Below, one piece after another: positions 60,330 through 64,000 of a stretch of DNA of 64,000 nucleotides. The notes beneath the pieces were generated by a model. That model searched no databases, was not told where the DNA came from, and saw only the letters and a program-made list of their open reading frames with translations. This DNA comes from Neodontobutis hainanensis (lineage: Eukaryota > Chordata > Actinopteri > Gobiiformes > Odontobutidae). Made by a program: the position numbers and the translations under genes. Location of the stretch: assembly GCA_024349245.1 (NCBI GenBank), contig JALDNG010000026.1, positions 2,676,501 to 2,740,500 on the forward strand. The letters are read 5' to 3'. How positions within the stretch are numbered: the stretch's first letter is position 1; each line of letters starts with the position of its first letter.

Positions 60330-62546
60330 ATGGATGATCTTAATGTACTACACCACAGATGTCTCTTGAATTTGAGACGGAGAATTCGGGATGTAGGAGA
60401 TGAGCGTCCTGCACAAGAAAGATACACAAGGCTACTTAAAGATGGAGACACACTCAGGTCAGTTTGTGTTTTATAACATATATGGTTGGCCTAGTTTAAC
60501 TCATTTTGACATGCAAACAAACATGCTTGTAGAGTAATATAATGCCCCTTGGCATTATAAAAAAAAATTGTTTGTGACCACATATACACATACTGACTGA
60601 AAGTACTTTTGGCCTATGAAAAATATTCATATTTATTCAAATACATTTTAGTAAATCTAAAATCCTATTTGGTTGTGACTCAAAAGTCATTATAGTCTCT
60701 ACAGACACACAAGATGGATGACCCACAGGTCAGAACACAAACTTATGTGTTATTGAGTTGGTTGTGATTGAGTATGGTATGCTTGGATCTGTTTTAGTAA
60801 ATCATACAAGTTTCTGTCCAGGTTTCTCTCACATTATCGGTCATTATAACCTTTTAATAATGTGTTGTGTTTTTCTTAATGGCAAAAACAGTGGCCACAG
60901 ATGTTTTATTAATTATATTTTTCATTTAGTTACCAAGGGGACTCTGAAGAGGTGGGTTGCTATGTGGCTGGTTCCCCTTTATCAAAAGGAAACAGTTATT
61001 TTGAAGTAAGTTGTTACTAAATTGGCCAATTTTTTTTATGACAGAATTGGATCAATCACTGACAAGTCACTGTTGGACTATTGATGAATATTGTATGTTT
61101 TAGCTTTCTACCCAATACGCTAGGATTACCAAATACTATCATACCCTTTTCTGCTATAGATTTAGCTCCTCCATACATCAATCTATCTCAACTTCACACA
61201 GCCCACCAATTCCTCAAAAGTGTAGTTGCATATAAATAACTGGGTGACAAACCTGCAGTTGATCTATAGTAAGTCTCTAAAAAGGCTTACAGCATCCACT
61301 CAGTCTTGTCCTTAGGTAGCCCTGATTTATGTGTCTTTTAAAATGAGGTCTCCACATTTTTTTGAATAAATCTGACATTTAAACAAGTAGATCTCAGGGT
61401 ACGAATCACCAAGTTTTATGTCCTGCAGTGACGCACATGCTGTCAGTTTCCAAGTTATCTTGAAAAGTTGGGAGCTTTTATAGCTAAAAAGGTCAGGCTT
61501 CTGTCAACACATGCGTCACTGCTATCGCTCTGTTTCCAATGTATTCAAGATAAATCTATTGGACTTTTGACAGTTAGTATTTCTGCACATCTCTATAGAT
61601 TTCGTCGTCTGTCTTGAGAAAGCCCAGCCAAACATCTGTGGCCTTCCACTAGTTTTCAGCCGGAGACATTTATACAAATATTTTGGTTATTATTCAGCAT
61701 TTATTGACAGCTCATCAAAAGCACATTCCAACACTTGCATCTTTTTCTAACATTTGGAGAGTAATGCAAACACATGACAGGATCATCTAAGTATTTATAC
61801 AGAAGAGCTCTACTTGATTTGTGTCTTTGTGTTTGTAGGTTACAATAGTTGACACGGGGGTCAGGGGGACTATTGCTGTGGGCTTGGTGCCTAAATTTTA
61901 TAGGCTGGACCACCAGCCTGGCTGGCTGCCATACTCTGTAGCTTACCACGCTGACAATGGGAAGTAAGTTCAACCACAGTCATTCATACACACCATTACA
62001 GCAAGGTTTCTGCAGTAATTTACTCTTTAAACCTATTTATTTATTTCATTATTAGAAAGTCATTTTGAATATGAGTATAAAACCCAGTTGTGCTCAAATT
62101 ACAAGACAGTAATAAGTTCTCTCATTATAGGTTGTACAATGGCAATCCTGTGGGGCAGCAATTTGGTCCAAAATGTGCTTGTGGTGACCGCATTGGCTGT
62201 GGAATTCACTTTGTAAATATTGAAGCAGGTGTTTCAACAGTCTTTTTCACAAAAAATGGCAAAGAGGTCAGTGTTTCTATTCTAAAAAAAATATTTGATT
62301 AATAATTTAACCATCATAGGTCTACCTTTTCAGTGTGACTATCTTTCTCCTTAATAGGTAGGTTCAGTAGAGGTTCCTGTGTCAGCAGAGGGACTCTTTC
62401 CTGCAGTGGGTATGCACTCTATGGGGGAGGAGGTCAGAGTTGATCTGCAAGCTGAATGGTTCTTGGAGGAAGACGACAGCATGATGATGGTAGACAGTCA
62501 TGAAGATGACTGGAGTCGACTTTTTGATGTCAGAGTAAGCGGCACA
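60330..62546 (+). CDS. spryd3: SPRY domain-containing protein 3, 5' part, truncated by the window edge
   Basis: Coding exons 60330-60457, 60930-61005, 61839-61963, 62131-62266 and 62358-62546, in consistent phase, encode the first 218 residues. They start MDDLNVLHHRCLLNLRRRIR and cover the first SPRY domain: EVGCYVAGSPLSKGNSYFE, VDTGVRGTIAVGLVP, HQPGWLPYSVAYHADNGKLY, GDRIGCGI, VFFTKNGKEVGS and EGLFPAVGMHSMGEEV. These match vertebrate SPRYD3 at conserved positions. A second SPRY domain and the stop codon are expected beyond 64000. SPRY domains are protein-interaction modules; the function of SPRYD3 is not established. Mammalian SPRYD3 begins about 14 residues earlier, so an upstream start is possible. 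Confidence 0.9.
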
Positions 62547-64000
62547 GTAAGTTATCGTAACACAAGAATATGTGACAAATTTTTTGCTGTGTCACTCAAA
62601 ATTTATTTCAATAAAATTTGAATTTATTAAAAATAATAAACATTTAAGAGGTTTTGTTTACACCACTGATCTACATTAACCGTGCTGCTGTTACAATAAA
62701 TAAATGCATAAATAAAAACGAAAAATCCGAACATGTTAAATTATACGTCTTTACCCTTTTGCTGTGCACCCCTGATCAAACCCTTTATCAAAGGTGTAAA
62801 TAATTATAATGTATCACTAATGTAGTAGAGACAATAATGTATTCTGTTCTGTTTGCTTTTCCTGCTCAAATTAAATATTCTGGCAATAGTAACTAAGAGA
62901 AAAGACGCAAATCCCATTTAGTGGTTCCAATATCTAGTAAACCCAGACACAATTGCCTCAATATTCCAAACTTGCATTGTTTGATCAGGTTTTGCCTGGG
63001 GGTTGTATAGAAAAGGGTTTGTGCACAGTGCTGAGATGACATCATCTGAGGAGATCTCTCTTAAATTCTGCTGACATCAGCTTCAGAAACAAGTTAAACT
63101 GCAGTGAAGACATTCAGTCTGGTGTCTGTCATTCTCATTGTCTTACACAAGTCAAAGATTATGCAATTGTTGTGATTGTACAATTTCTCGCTCAAACACT
63201 CCAGTAGTAACAACACGACACTTTGCCTCATTGGCTCAGATGTTCAGAGTTGCTTTGTACAAGTGTTTTCAGTTGCCATGAAAGAATAGTTCCACAATGT
63301 AATTGTTCTAATTGCAGTTAGTGTTATTATACCTAATTACACCTATGCTGTGATAATGAGTTGACTGACTGATGGTTTAAAAAAATTGTAAGCATCTTCA
63401 TCTATTGTTGGAAAATTTCTCTTGTGTAAAAAAAAAAAAAAGTTCTTGATGTATGTCAGATGGCAACAATTCTACAACAAACAAAAGATGTGTTTTAACA
63501 AGAAAAGGTAGTATTGTTGCCCTCAATTACTGATATTTTTTGTAATTAATGTTACTTGTAAAAAGTGTGCAAAAAAATTAGACATGGCATTAAAAGCCTC
63601 AGTCTCATTTTGTTGTGCTACACTTCCTACAAAGTAACCGTCACTAGATGATAGTATTACTTGAAATTAAAAGTGCTGGTTTGGTTTCATAAGGTATAAG
63701 TTTATTAGTCGAGGACATTTGATTTTAGATTTTGTATCCGTGTAATCATCTGCATTTGGTGGTAGACTGTAACACCTTTGTTCAGTCTGAGCGTTCACCA
63801 CCTTCAAACTTCAAATGAAACCAGAAGAGTGCAGTGGGGTGATGGCACGTCTGTCCACACTGGCATCTAGTGGTTTCTCAAAAACACCTTCTTTTTTTAT
63901 TTTAATTTTCTTTTTAAAGGTACAATGTGCTTAAAACTCAGTTTTGCTTCATGTCTTTCACTCTGTGTCTCTGGACGTGGAGTGACTGTTGAGGAAAGTG
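62547..64000 (+). other. spryd3 intron running to the window edge
   Basis: No further SPRY-like exon is recognisable up to the end of the window, so this is read as intron. It holds a poly-A run near 63428 and no identified repeat. Confidence 0.5.

Overview
This window is vertebrate nuclear DNA, most likely from a ray-finned (teleost) fish. It is AT-rich, with multi-exon genes on both strands, consensus GT-AG splice sites and many introns of 70-150 bp. It also holds tRNA-derived SINEs with an L2-type 3' tail, a long (CA)n microsatellite, a solo retroviral LTR and small DNA transposons. I found no bacterial, plasmid or viral operon structure. I rebuilt nine protein-coding genes exon by exon by reading conserved peptides across splice junctions in a consistent phase. 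Gene names rest on remembered similarity to vertebrate proteins, not on a database search.

Layout from left to right: slc11a2 (minus, 5' part only, runs off the left edge); marchf9 (minus, complete, 4 coding exons); a repeat-rich gene-free stretch of about 6.5 kb; tspan31 (minus, complete, 6 exons); agap2 (plus, complete, two alternative first exons plus 18 downstream exons including one cassette); zbtb39 (plus, 3 coding exons); gpr182 (minus, one coding exon); pip4k2c (minus, 10 exons); igfbp6 (minus, 4 exons); spryd3 (plus, first 5 coding exons, runs off the right edge).

All nine have human counterparts on 12q13-q14, so this is a conserved vertebrate syntenic segment, partly reshuffled. 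The marchf9-tspan31-agap2 order and relative orientation match human MARCHF9-TSPAN31-AGAP2, but CDK4, which lies between MARCHF9 and TSPAN31 in human, is not recognisable here. The genes do not form one pathway. They cover metal transport, ubiquitin ligation, tetraspanin scaffolding, Arf/PI3K signalling, transcription, chemokine scavenging, phosphoinositide signalling, IGF binding and a SPRY-domain protein.

The non-genic DNA gives the less expected observations. A 21-bp minisatellite has higher-order ABCD organisation and is interrupted by a 517-bp solo LTR with a perfect 4-bp target duplication. There is a 219-bp hAT-type MITE with an 8-bp target duplication, and a short polyadenylated retro-insertion with a 13-bp duplication. 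A 1-kb repeat sits in a pip4k2c intron. The agap2 first exons splice in the same phase and encode different N-termini. The igfbp6 N-domain has lost many cysteines. I saw no clearly new biological system; the most useful leads are these transposon structures and the gene-structure ambiguities listed.
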